Below, piece after piece: positions 7,805-16,159 of a DNA stretch of 43,585 bases (position 1 is its first letter; every line of letters begins with the position of its first letter). Where the stretch lies: contig JAGHSY010000105.1 in the NCBI GenBank assembly GCA_018065615.1, forward strand, positions 1 through 43,585, given 5' to 3'. Origin of the DNA: Candidatus Colenecus caballi (GTDB lineage: Bacteria > Bacteroidota > Bacteroidia > Bacteroidales > Bacteroidaceae). A program made the translations under genes and the position numbers. Below the pieces are notes generated by a model. The model was not told where the DNA came from. It saw nothing but the letters and a program-made list of their open reading frames with translations, and did no database searches.

Positions 7805-8884
7805 TCAGGCATTCCTTATTTTCAGATAGTTGCAGGAGAGCATACGGTCACCGTCGCCGCGCAGGTGCATGGCGCCGCCCTGGCAGTAACGCCACACGCC
7901 GCACGCACGGCACTCGTCCTTCTTCATCCATTTGCGGTTGCGGTACAGCTGGAACCTGTTCTCCCATACGTCCCAGAAGCGGTCAGTGTGAATGTTGCCC
8001 TGATGGTAGTCGCTGCGTATGCTCAGGCAGCCCGATATTGAACCGTCACTGAGAATGGAAGCCACGCTCACGCCCGCTATACAGTTGAAATAGTGGTCAC
8101 GCGCCAGACCTTCATACGGTCCCAGGAAGCCTTCACAGGCAAAATTCAGTCCGATGCGGCCCTCCTGACGCGTCCTTGTTATGAAATCCATGAGCTGCAC
8201 GAACTGCTCATTGGAAAGCATAAGCTCCGGATCATCGACAGCACGCCCCATGGGTGCCACGGTAAATATGCGCCACATCCTGACGCCCCGGCTTATGAGA
8301 TATTCCTTGAGGCGTTCCAGCGAATCGAAATTGCGCCGGTTTACGCATGTGATAAGGTCCCAGGTAAGCACGCCATACTTGGACACCAGCCAGTCAATGG
8401 CGGCATCGGCCCTCTTGAAGCTCAAATCACTGCCGCGCATCCAGTTGTGCTCGGCCTCAAAGCCGTCAAAGCTCATGGCAAACGAATCCAGGCCGGCATC
8501 GACCAGTTCATCGACCTTTTCCTTTGTCAGGAGCATGCCGTTTGAGACCATGCCCCAAATGTATCCGCGCTTCTTGATTTCCCGACCCACCTGGACAATG
8601 TCCGGACGGACAAGCGGTTCGCCACCGGTGGTGATTACCATGACATGATGACGGTTTACGCTTTCAGGAGCTGAATCAAGCACGCCCAGCAGGTCTTCGA
8701 CTGGCGGATCAGGCAGCCCGGCTGTCTTTCGGCAGTCACTGCCGCAGTGACGGCAGCTCAGGTTGCAGCGCAGGGTGCACTCCCAGAACAGCTGGGTAAG
8801 CCTATGTTCCAGCTGTTCCGTCCTGAATGCGGCACGGTTCACTTCAAGTGCCAGTTTTCTTGGAAATGAGAGTTTGCAGTTCAT
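7805..8884 (-). CDS. Radical SAM/SPASM enzyme of an rSAM/lipoprotein system
   Basis: A 359-residue protein. The radical SAM cluster motif CX3CX2C is C40-NLS-C44-RH-C47, with extra cysteines at 36 and 51. The SAM-binding strand TTGGEPLVRPD follows. The C-terminal third has a SPASM-like auxiliary-cluster pattern: FNCIAGVSVASILSDGSISGCLSIR...GNI, then CRACGVWRYCQGG and a final cysteine near the end. Such enzymes usually modify a peptide or protein encoded next door. Its start overlaps the stop of a small YGTP lipoprotein gene (ATGA, 8881-8884). From memory it resembles the TIGR04133 type (rSAM paired with a lipoprotein), unverified. The likely role is post-translational modification of the lipoprotein; the chemistry is unknown. 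Confidence 0.88.
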   Translation of the reverse strand: MNCKLSFPRKLALEVNRAAFRTEQLEHRLTQLFWECTLRCNLSCRHCGSDCRKTAGLPDPPVEDLLGVLDSAPESVNRHHVMVITTGGEPLVRPDIVQVGREIKKRGYIWGMVSNGMLLTKEKVDELVDAGLDSFAMSFDGFEAEHNWMRGSDLSFKRADAAIDWLVSKYGVLTWDLITCVNRRNFDSLERLKEYLISRGVRMWRIFTVAPMGRAVDDPELMLSNEQFVQLMDFITRTRQEGRIGLNFACEGFLGPYEGLARDHYFNCIAGVSVASILSDGSISGCLSIRSDYHQGNIHTDRFWDVWENRFQLYRNRKWMKKDECRACGVWRYCQGGAMHLRGDGDRMLSCNYLKIRNA

Positions 8885-9177
8885 TCTTTCTTCAGTTCCG
8901 CATTGATGCTGTCAATCCTGTCCTGCATTGCCTGATTCTCCTCGGCCCGACGGCGCATGACATCGGGCGTCCCATATATGAGAGCCCGGCGGCGGCTGTC
9001 CAGTATCTGCTGCAATGAATCAGCCTCATGCTGCAGTTCCTGCATGCGCATTTCATTCTGACGGGACTCATTCTGAGCCTTACGGCTTGTCCTGCATGAC
9101 ACAGTCAGGAACATGGCAGAGACTGAACACAGAAGCAGTGCCCAACGTCTTGAAATTGAAATCTTTATCTTTTTCAT
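8881..9177 (-). CDS. Small coiled-coil lipoprotein with YGTP motif, candidate rSAM substrate
   Basis: A 98-residue protein when started at the ATG at 9177, which shares one base with the upstream TGA; a GTG one codon earlier is also possible. A basic N-terminus and hydrophobic stretch lead to the lipobox LTVSC28. The mature part is a highly charged helix (about 36-64), the motif Y68-G-T-P71, and a second charged helix (75-97), so it is probably coiled coil. Lipoproteins paired with this radical SAM type often carry a YG-x-P motif (recalled, unverified), which makes Y68-P71 the natural suspect for a modified site. Its location is predicted to be membrane-anchored facing the periplasm or the surface. 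Both flanking genes overlap it. Confidence 0.8.
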   Translation of the reverse strand: MKKIKISISRRWALLLCSVSAMFLTVSCRTSRKAQNESRQNEMRMQELQHEADSLQQILDSRRRALIYGTPDVMRRRAEENQAMQDRIDSINAELKKE

Positions 9178-10586
9178 CACTGTCTGTATCTTACATTACA
9201 AGCATCAACATTCTTATAAACTGATGCCACATCATGGGTCCCAAATGTTTCAGGAATGGGGTAAAGTTCCGGTATGTTGAATGATTTGAGCGTAGTCCTG
9301 TATAAGTCAGGATCCTTCTGTGGGAGCACAAATGGCTTGCCCAGTGTCCCATCCGGTCCGATGTATGCAATGTACGGCCGTCCGTAAACCAGATCGTCAC
9401 GCTTTGAGGCGAACACCACCCAGCGGCTGTTTGAGCTCCAGCTGTGATAAGTGTCTGCACCATAGGCATTGACCCTGCGCATGGTATCCGTCTTTCTGGT
9501 TCTCAGGTCAACAAGCACCAGTTCACTCTCTGGATGCCACACCGGGAATGTTCCGTACTGCTGGGCTGTTGCCATGAGCCAATGTCCGTCCGGTGATGCC
9601 TTCAGATGACTGAATGACAGGTTTTCACCAGCCTGAATGATTGTAATCACTCTGTCTCCCATTTTACCGGTCTCAGGGTCAAACTCTATCACAGCTATGT
9701 CATAATGCATGTCTGTGGTGCTGTCCGGCTGTTCCACGTGTCTGGCACGACAAAAGAAAATGGTCTTTCCATCGGCCGAAAAACAGGGAAATGTCTCCTG
9801 ATATTCCACGCCACGGACTGCCGGACTGTCTGTTGCTGTCAGACTGTCAAAGTCAAGCACTACAAGGTCACTCTGTGTGTCATAAACCTCCATGCGCAGG
9901 TTCCGCTGCCCGTGAATGGCAAACGCAATGTCCGCGGTAGTGAACACGCCGTAACGGCCGTCAGCCGAGATGTCTCCGTACACGGTATTTCCGGTGAACT
10001 CAGTCCTTGTATTCAGTTTCTTAATCCTGCCGTTCCTGCTCAGAACAGTTCCACCTTCAGATCCGCGCAGATGCATGAATGACGTGCCGGCACGGTTTGA
10101 CGTGTGACAGTTCATGCAGCAATCGTCTGCAATGCGGTTATCGCCAAGAAGACGTGTTCTGAAGCCCTGCATGTCACGTTCTTCAATCTGAATCCCCTTC
10201 CAGACCTCATACGCCGGTTCTATCAGCCTGTAACTGATATAGCGGTCAATTGAGTCCGATGCAACCGTCCATGTAAACTCCCTCTCAAAGCCGTCCGATT
10301 GGACCATGACTGTCAGCTTTCCGCCCTTTTCGGCCTCCAGCATCCTGTGCCAGCGGCCCTGCGGGAAACTGACCAGTCCCTTACGGCCCTTGAACCTGTA
10401 TTCCCCGTTCGCACCGTTGACAGTGACTGCCACCTTCCGGTATCCCACCCTGAAGTTGAGCGGCGCAATGTTGCAGGGGATGGTAACATCGGAATAGTCT
10501 GGAAACATTTCAGTATCCTGCTGCACAGGCTCATACTTGCAGGCGGTCAGCAGCAGGGCAAAAGCCAATAAAAACCTTGTCTTCAT
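9177..10586 (-). CDS. TolB-like beta-propeller lipoprotein with a CxxCH haem motif
   Basis: A 469-residue protein with lipobox LLTAC16, an N-terminal region of about 130 residues, then C157-M-N-C160-H161, the attachment motif of a c-type haem (preceded by another cysteine, C156). The rest contains PD40/WD40-like strands typical of TolB propellers: GDISADGRYGVFTTADI, FPCFSADGKTIFFCRAR, HLKASPDGHWLMATAQ, YHSWSSNSRWVVFASKRDD. It therefore looks like a periplasmic or surface propeller carrying one covalent haem. Its ATG overlaps the upstream TGA (10583-10586) and its own TGA overlaps the lipoprotein start. A role with the radical SAM pair is inferred from this coupling only. Confidence 0.8.
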   Translation of the reverse strand: MKTRFLLAFALLLTACKYEPVQQDTEMFPDYSDVTIPCNIAPLNFRVGYRKVAVTVNGANGEYRFKGRKGLVSFPQGRWHRMLEAEKGGKLTVMVQSDGFEREFTWTVASDSIDRYISYRLIEPAYEVWKGIQIEERDMQGFRTRLLGDNRIADDCCMNCHTSNRAGTSFMHLRGSEGGTVLSRNGRIKKLNTRTEFTGNTVYGDISADGRYGVFTTADIAFAIHGQRNLRMEVYDTQSDLVVLDFDSLTATDSPAVRGVEYQETFPCFSADGKTIFFCRARHVEQPDSTTDMHYDIAVIEFDPETGKMGDRVITIIQAGENLSFSHLKASPDGHWLMATAQQYGTFPVWHPESELVLVDLRTRKTDTMRRVNAYGADTYHSWSSNSRWVVFASKRDDLVYGRPYIAYIGPDGTLGKPFVLPQKDPDLYRTTLKSFNIPELYPIPETFGTHDVASVYKNVDACNVRYRQ

Positions 10587-12286
10587 TTGCGGAATCTGGA
10601 AAAGTCAGTTGACATCAGGTAAAACCAGTAGGTATTCATATATTCCTGCGGAATGTTTTCCCGCTCACGGGCTTTCTGGAAATCAAAATACTTCTCCACA
10701 ACAGCCTGTGACAGATGATACTTTTCAACAGTCTCACGGAACGACTCATCGGAATTGACCGGAGCCATCAATGCCTCCTGGTACAGGGCCGGGACTTCAA
10801 CCAGCTGGTCCAGGCCATTCAGATAATACCTGTCGTAGCCGGCTATGAATGAGTTCATTCTCTTTTCCAGAAGACACATGCACAGCAGGTAGTCAACGGC
10901 AACCTTGTTCAACGGATTGTCCTTCACTATTGAGTTCAGCGACCCGTTCATGTCATACTGGGAAAACATCCTGTCCGAATCCGATGCCCTGTCCCTCAAT
11001 ATCAGATACTCTAATGGAATGCTGTCACGGCCAATGCAGTTACGCATATTTTCAGCCCATGCATGATGGCCCCATGTCTGTGCCAGGATATCCAGATATT
11101 TGCCGGCAACCGCATAGTCACCTGCAATCACTGAAATCTCTGCAAGTTTGCGCAGCATTCTGGATGAGTAATGGCCCGGCAGGACGGTCTGGGCCAAGAG
11201 CGCACAGTCTGTTGCCTGTGACAGGTCACCGGCTTCAATAAGGGCATCGACATTATACATTGAAGCCAGGTACGAACTGTTCTTTGCGGTGTTAAGGAAC
11301 AGCCCTTCTGAAATTCTGTTCTGTTCCACACTAAGCAGCCTGTCAGGAAGGCGGCCCTCAATGGCATAGGACAGATTACGGTAATACAGCCAGTAGGGAT
11401 TGCCTGTTATCTCCTTATCCTTCATGCTCCTGATCTTGTCCCACTGTCCCTGGTATGCGTATGTGCCGGTCTTGACGGCATGTTCCAGACTTCTGTCATC
11501 GGCCTTACATATGAAAACTGATATTATACCATATGACAGGGCGTACCATATCCTTTCCTTTAACACCAGAGAGATGATGATGAAGACCGGCTGCAGCAGA
11601 ATAATCCTGCAATCGGGAACGATATAGTTCTGCAGGACCGGATACAGCATAGTTTGGGAGAATGTCAGGTTGTACAAGCGGCCAAGTATGACCATAGCAA
11701 GCAATCCTGCAAGAGCCAGAGAAATGCCGCGGACAGGTTTCCTGCGGTCAATGAGGCACAGCACCAGAGCCAGGAATGTGGTGTATGAACCCGCCAGGAC
11801 ATACATGACAGGTATGCTGACTGCAAATGCGACAGATCTTATCCTGTCATTTCCAACAAATGTCAGACCATAGGCAGCCCATGTGACCAGCACCAGTCCG
11901 AGAGTCTGCGCCAACGGATAGTTAGGAAATTTCAGGAACGTGAGTTCTAGAAATGCCACAAAAAGTACAAGACTCATGCTGCCTTCCAGTTGCAGCCTTT
12001 TACCAAGCTTTCGGACTCCACAGCATAAAAGGGCCAGAACCGCAACAATAATGATCATGGCAGAAATGCCTCCTGTAAAAAACTGGGTCAGCCAGTCACC
12101 GGCAATTGAAGTGAGAAATGCCGGATTGGACAGATACCAGGCAATTCTTTCAGAAGTCCAAAGGAAAATGCCTGTCTGCTCCTTGAAATCAAGTCTGAAC
12201 TGCGAGCACCTGTACACGACCACAATCAGGATTGCCGTAAAGACAGAAGACAACAACGCAGTAATTATATTCTCTTTTACTTTCAT
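10583..12286 (-). CDS. DUF6057-like polytopic membrane protein with a C-terminal helical domain
   Basis: A 567-residue protein. Residues 1 to about 275 hold roughly nine or ten hydrophobic segments. The remainder is soluble and alpha-helical, with tetratricopeptide-like pairs (SYLASMYNVDALIEAGDLSQATDCALLAQ, AEISVIAGDYAVAGKYLDILAQ). This matches my memory of the Bacteroidetes family DUF6057; no catalytic motif is visible. It is the first gene of the four-gene operon. A good -7 box (TAAGTTTG on the minus strand, 12311-12318) lies about 25 bases upstream. A plausible role is an inner-membrane scaffold or transporter for the propeller and lipoprotein products; this is inference. Confidence 0.78.
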   Translation of the reverse strand: MKVKENIITALLSSVFTAILIVVVYRCSQFRLDFKEQTGIFLWTSERIAWYLSNPAFLTSIAGDWLTQFFTGGISAMIIIVAVLALLCCGVRKLGKRLQLEGSMSLVLFVAFLELTFLKFPNYPLAQTLGLVLVTWAAYGLTFVGNDRIRSVAFAVSIPVMYVLAGSYTTFLALVLCLIDRRKPVRGISLALAGLLAMVILGRLYNLTFSQTMLYPVLQNYIVPDCRIILLQPVFIIISLVLKERIWYALSYGIISVFICKADDRSLEHAVKTGTYAYQGQWDKIRSMKDKEITGNPYWLYYRNLSYAIEGRLPDRLLSVEQNRISEGLFLNTAKNSSYLASMYNVDALIEAGDLSQATDCALLAQTVLPGHYSSRMLRKLAEISVIAGDYAVAGKYLDILAQTWGHHAWAENMRNCIGRDSIPLEYLILRDRASDSDRMFSQYDMNGSLNSIVKDNPLNKVAVDYLLCMCLLEKRMNSFIAGYDRYYLNGLDQLVEVPALYQEALMAPVNSDESFRETVEKYHLSQAVVEKYFDFQKARERENIPQEYMNTYWFYLMSTDFSRFRK

Positions 12287-12304
12287 TCCATATTATGAAT
12301 TTGC

Positions 12305-12358
12305 AGTACGCAAACTTAGCGAAAAAAAGGGCAGGTACATTTTTTTTGCGTACTTTTG
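12305..12358. promoter_or_regulatory. Divergent promoter region with a 10-bp inverted repeat
   Basis: The gap between the DUF6057-like gene and rsmI holds two -7 boxes fitting TAnnTTTG: TAAGTTTG on the minus strand (12311-12318) and TACTTTTG on the plus strand (12351-12358). AGTACGCAAA (12305-12314) and TTTGCGTACT (12345-12354) form a perfect inverted repeat 30 bases apart, overlapping both boxes. No clear -33 TTTG is seen at the usual distance on either strand. Confidence 0.6.
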
Positions 12359-12383
12359 TCACTTACACACGTGCACGCGTAAA

Positions 12384-13079
12384 ATGGCAGGCAGACTTTA
12401 TCTCATTCCCACACCGGTCGGCAATCTTGAGGACATAACCTTAAGGGCATTACGCATCCTCAAGGAAGTGGACCTGATTCTGTGTGAGGACACAAGAACC
12501 AGTTCAGTTCTGCTGAACCACTTTGAGATAAAGAAACCGCTCCTGTCACACCACAAGTTCAACGAGCACGAGACATCGGCCGGCATGGCAAAACGCATTG
12601 AAGCGGGCCAGTCTGTAGCTCTGATAAGCGATGCCGGCACACCGGGCATATCGGACCCGGGATTCATGCTGGTGCGCGAATGCGTGGCACAGGGCATTGA
12701 AGTTGAGTGTCTGCCAGGCCCAACGGCTTTCGTTCCGGCCCTGATTGATTCAGGACTGCCCTGTGACAGGTTCCTGTTTGAAGGTTTCCTGCCCCAGAAG
12801 AAAGGCCGCCAGACCAGGATAAACGCACTGAAGGACGAACCCCGCACAATAATCTTCTACGAATCGCCCTACCGCCTGGTCAAGGCCCTGCAGCAGTTCG
12901 TTGAAGCGTACGGTCCCGAACGTCCCGTTGCCGTATGCCGTGAAATATCAAAAGTGCATGAGGAGTGCGTACGCGGCACTCTGGCAGAAGTGCTTGGCCA
13001 TTTCCAGCAGACCGAACCAAAGGGTGAAATTGTCATTGTACTTGGCGGAGCACCGGAAAAGAACCGTAAGGAAGAATGA
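12384..13079 (+). CDS. rsmI: 16S rRNA (cytidine(1402)-2'-O)-methyltransferase RsmI
   Basis: A 231-residue protein of normal length. The open frame extends further upstream, but the ATG at 12384 begins MAGRLYLIPTPVGNLEDITLRALRILKEVDLILCEDTR, the conserved N-terminus of RsmI, and lies just after a -7 box. Other family motifs are SDAGTPGISDPGF (SAM binding), CLPGPTAFVPALIDSGLP and FEGFLPQKKGRQTR. The enzyme methylates C1402 of 16S rRNA in the decoding centre. Its stop overlaps the hflX start (ATGA, 13076-13079), so the two are co-translated. Confidence 0.95.
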   Translation: MAGRLYLIPTPVGNLEDITLRALRILKEVDLILCEDTRTSSVLLNHFEIKKPLLSHHKFNEHETSAGMAKRIEAGQSVALISDAGTPGISDPGFMLVRECVAQGIEVECLPGPTAFVPALIDSGLPCDRFLFEGFLPQKKGRQTRINALKDEPRTIIFYESPYRLVKALQQFVEAYGPERPVAVCREISKVHEECVRGTLAEVLGHFQQTEPKGEIVIVLGGAPEKNRKEE

Positions 13080-14338
13080 AGGAGGAATTTCAGGTAATAC
13101 ACGAAAATAAGGCCGAAACCGCCATCCTGGTGGGTATCATAACCCAGAACCAGGACGAGCGCAAGACCACCGAATATCTTGACGAGCTTGAGTTTCTGGC
13201 CCGGACGGCCGGAGTCAGCGTCATGCGCCGCTTCACGCAGAAGATTCCGCAGGCCCTGAGCGCCACCTATGTTGGCAAGGGCAAGCTTGAAGAGATGCGT
13301 GAATACATTGACCGCATGGATGACATGGAGAACCCCGTGGGCATGGCCATTTTCGATGACGAACTCACCGCAAAGCAGATATCGGCCATTGAACAGGCCC
13401 TGGGTGTGAAGGTGCTTGACCGCACGTCGCTCATTCTGGACATCTTTGCCATGCGCGCACAGACGGCCCACGCCAAGACGCAGGTCGAGCTGGCACAGTA
13501 CCGATACCTGCTGCCCCGTCTGCAGCGCATGTGGACACATCTGGAACGTCAGGGCGGCGGCTCGGGTGCCGGCGGCGGCAAGGGATCTGTAGGTCTGCGT
13601 GGCCCCGGTGAGACCCAGCTGGAAATGGACCGCCGCATAATCACGCAGCGCATAAGCTGGCTCAAGCAGCAGCTCGCTGACATAGACCGCCAGAAGGCCA
13701 CCATGCGCCAGAACCGCGGCCGCCTTATTCGCGTGGCCCTGGTAGGCTACACCAACGTAGGCAAATCGACCCTCATGAACGTGCTGTCCAAGAGCGACGT
13801 CTTTGCCGAAAACAAGCTGTTCGCCACCCTTGACACCACAGTGCGCAAGGTTGTGGTGGGCAATCTGCCGTTCCTGCTGTCCGACACCGTAGGATTCATC
13901 CGCAAGCTGCCCACTGACCTGATTGAATCGTTCAAATCGACCCTTGACGAAGTCCGTGAGGCCGACCTGCTCATTCACGTGGTCGACATATCGCACCCCG
14001 ACTTCGAGGACCAGATGAAGACCGTTGAAAAGACGTTGGCTGACCTTGGTGCAGGTGACAAGCCCATGATAGTGCTCTTCAACAAGACCGATGCCTACAC
14101 CTGGATTGAAAAGGAGGCCGATGACCTTACGCCCATGACGCGTGAGAACATCACCATGGAAGAGCTTCAGCGCACCTGGATGGGCCGCCTGAACGGCGAA
14201 TGCCTGTTCGTATCGGCCTTGAAGAAGACCGGGCTGGAGGAGATGCGCAAGACCCTGTACGACCGCGTCAAGCAGCTGCACGTCCAGAAATACCCCTACA
14301 ACGACTTCCTGTATCCCGATTTGGAAACTACGGAATAA
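13076..14338 (+). CDS. hflX: Ribosome-associated GTPase HflX
   Basis: A 420-residue protein with the HflX N-terminal domain, the glycine-rich linker (RQGGGSGAGGGKGSVGLRGPGETQLEMDRR) and a G domain: P-loop GYTNVGKST, DTVGF (G3) and NKTD (G4). HflX splits stalled or stressed ribosomes. The overlap with rsmI by 4 bases groups two ribosome-related genes. A long antisense frame opposite it is a shadow of the strong codon bias. The stop is followed by 54 bases up to a small ORF with no obvious terminator. Confidence 0.95.
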   Translation: MKEEFQVIHENKAETAILVGIITQNQDERKTTEYLDELEFLARTAGVSVMRRFTQKIPQALSATYVGKGKLEEMREYIDRMDDMENPVGMAIFDDELTAKQISAIEQALGVKVLDRTSLILDIFAMRAQTAHAKTQVELAQYRYLLPRLQRMWTHLERQGGGSGAGGGKGSVGLRGPGETQLEMDRRIITQRISWLKQQLADIDRQKATMRQNRGRLIRVALVGYTNVGKSTLMNVLSKSDVFAENKLFATLDTTVRKVVVGNLPFLLSDTVGFIRKLPTDLIESFKSTLDEVREADLLIHVVDISHPDFEDQMKTVEKTLADLGAGDKPMIVLFNKTDAYTWIEKEADDLTPMTRENITMEELQRTWMGRLNGECLFVSALKKTGLEEMRKTLYDRVKQLHVQKYPYNDFLYPDLETTE

Positions 14339-14392
14339 CGGCGGAGAATTGTTGAAAACAGATGACCATAACTATAAATAACTTAATCAAAA

Positions 14393-14533
14393 ATGGACAA
14401 GGTAAAGAAAAATTACTTCACACCTTCAGTGAAGGTAGTAAATATTGTAGAAGCACAGCGGATACTTTTCGGCAGCGGAACAGAGAAATACTCAGTATAT
14501 GAATATTCTTTTGGTGATGACGATTTTGAGTAA
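14393..14533 (+). CDS. Small ORF (46 aa) before the FISUMP lipoprotein gene
   Basis: The ATG at 14393 opens 46 codons ending in TAA (14531-14533). It begins MDKVKKNYFTPSVKVVNIVEAQ and continues with an LFGSG segment and an acidic end, FGDDDFE. Bacteroidales genomes contain many short ORFs of this shape (KK-x-Y-x-TP, then V-x-x-V/I-E, then a GS-rich tail) near lipoprotein or fimbrillin-like genes; most are unnamed. There is no signal peptide. It ends 26 bases before the lipoprotein start and is probably transcribed with it. A function cannot be assigned. Confidence 0.6.
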   Translation: MDKVKKNYFTPSVKVVNIVEAQRILFGSGTEKYSVYEYSFGDDDFE

Positions 14534-14559
14534 ACAACATTAAACACACAAGAACAAGT

Positions 14560-16002
14560 ATGAAGAAGATATTATATTCTATTCTCAGTGCTGTGGCACT
14601 GCTGGGCATCGCAGCATGTTCCAATAACGATGACGAACTTGACATGGGCGTCACCCCTAGACCTGTTGCATCAACAACAATCGTTGCAACAACCGAGTCT
14701 TCTGCTACTACACGTACTGCTCTGCAGGGTGATGATGCAAATGGCTACAATGTGGTGTGGAGCGAAGGCGATAAGATTACGCTGCAGGGAAGTGATTCAC
14801 CCACGGAGTATCCTCCTGTTGAATATGCTCTTAAGGAAGGTGCCGGTACAACCAAAGGTAAGTTTGAACCAGTAAAGGATGCCATCGACTGGGAAAAATG
14901 CAAAGAAATAAAAGCTTTCTATGCTGTGAAGGACATGAAGTGGCCTGCTGAGCAGACATACAGTGGCGAGGATGTCATCAGTAATGCACCTATGTACTGT
15001 TCAGTTTATAATCAGTATGCCGAACCAAACCTTGTGTTCAAGAATATGGGCGGCATCCTGCGACTTAAACTGAAAGGCCTTTGCGCAATCAAGAGAATAG
15101 TAATTACAACCCCTTACAATGCCATCAGCGGACAGATTAGCCAAATCTCAAGCCTAGGAACTGCTCAAATCAGTGATGACGGTGGCCATACAATTACACT
15201 GCAGATGAGCGAGAACGTTCAACTTGATATGGAAGGAAAAACATTTAATATCGCCATGCCATCAAGCGGAAAAGATGGTTATGCCAACGTCCAGATTAAG
15301 ATTATTGACGAATGTGACAATGAGATTGTGAAGACAATGGCATCGGGTAAGAAACTTGTTATACTTCGCTCGCAAATTACCAATGTATCTATTTCTGCTC
15401 ATGGAAAAACTGGCAAAGCCAAGAGATCTGACGGTAGTTTCGTTGATTGGGTACAGCTTTGGAAGAATGGCCCAAGATTCGCAACAATCAATGTGGGTTC
15501 AGGTGAGGTTGGAGGATATTATTGTTGGGGTGGCTACACAGGTATAAAAAATTTTGAAGAAGAACACCCTGAACAACGTTATTACAATACGGGTGCTTCT
15601 AAACTAACAGGAGATGATGATACCGCCACCAAGCTCTGGGGCAAAAACTGGCGTATGCCAACACGTGATGAATTTTATAATCTCATGACTAATTGTGATT
15701 GTACTTTCGAAAAATACAACGGACTAAATGGGGTCAGATGCACTGGTAAAGGAGATTATAAAGACTGTTCGATCTTCCTTCAGGCTGCAGGTTGGGATTA
15801 CTCATCCTTTCATAAACTTTGGCAATATAACGAATTGGGTGAATACTGGACTTCCTCACCAACACCACATGATGAGATACACGTATATGACAACCTATCA
15901 CAGTACCTACTTTTTTGTGATAAAAATGGATTATATTGGACGTGCGAGTACAATGGTTGGAGGTATGAAGGTAAATCTGTCCGTGCCGTGCTTAACGAAT
16001 AA
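14560..16002 (+). CDS. Fimbrillin-like/FISUMP-domain lipoprotein
   Basis: A 480-residue protein with a lipobox at LLGIAAC20 and an acidic +2 region (SNNDDE) compatible with surface export in Bacteroidetes. The N-terminal half (about 35-285) has the fimbrillin/Mfa-like pattern: RTALQGDDANGYNVVWSEGDKI, then beta strands and NMGGILRLKLKG. The C-terminal part (about 290-480) resembles a FISUMP domain: VDWVQLWKNGPRFATINVG, ATKLWGKNWRMPTRDEFYNLM, LNGVRCTGKGDY, GEYWTSSP and a terminal SVRAVLNE. It is probably a surface lipoprotein, adhesin-like or of unknown ligand. Codon use is AT-richer than hflX. A perfect terminator follows at 16069. Confidence 0.82.
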   Translation: MKKILYSILSAVALLGIAACSNNDDELDMGVTPRPVASTTIVATTESSATTRTALQGDDANGYNVVWSEGDKITLQGSDSPTEYPPVEYALKEGAGTTKGKFEPVKDAIDWEKCKEIKAFYAVKDMKWPAEQTYSGEDVISNAPMYCSVYNQYAEPNLVFKNMGGILRLKLKGLCAIKRIVITTPYNAISGQISQISSLGTAQISDDGGHTITLQMSENVQLDMEGKTFNIAMPSSGKDGYANVQIKIIDECDNEIVKTMASGKKLVILRSQITNVSISAHGKTGKAKRSDGSFVDWVQLWKNGPRFATINVGSGEVGGYYCWGGYTGIKNFEEEHPEQRYYNTGASKLTGDDDTATKLWGKNWRMPTRDEFYNLMTNCDCTFEKYNGLNGVRCTGKGDYKDCSIFLQAAGWDYSSFHKLWQYNELGEYWTSSPTPHDEIHVYDNLSQYLLFCDKNGLYWTCEYNGWRYEGKSVRAVLNE

Positions 16003-16068
16003 TCAGAGAACCAATAGTGTTTTTTCGCCCAAGCCTGTGCACAGGAGCACGTACGGAAATACATTGGG

Positions 16069-16098
16069 ACTGGAGACGGAAGTCTCCAGTTTTTTTTT
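16069..16098 (+). terminator. Intrinsic terminator after the FISUMP lipoprotein gene
   Basis: ACTGGAGAC (16069-16077) and GTCTCCAGT (16082-16090) form a perfect 9-bp stem with a GGAA tetraloop, followed directly by eight or nine T. This is a textbook rho-independent terminator. Confidence 0.95.
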
Positions 16099-16099
16099 A

Positions 16100-16107
16100 T
16101 AACTTTG
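16100..16107 (+). promoter_or_regulatory. -7 box of the fumarase-holB-ricT operon
   Basis: TAACTTTG matches the Bacteroidales -7 consensus TAnnTTTG and lies 52 bases before the fumarase ATG, just behind the terminator. No good -33 element is visible because the terminator occupies that position. Confidence 0.6.
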
Positions 16108-16159
16108 CAAGTTATCAAGTAGCTGTTTTCCGATTCTAATAGATATAAAATATATAGAA

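Noticed and set aside
12869-14281. A 470-codon open frame on the minus strand opposite rsmI/hflX
   Set aside because: It lies antisense to two well-conserved genes, shows no domain, and is explained by the GC-biased third positions of those genes.
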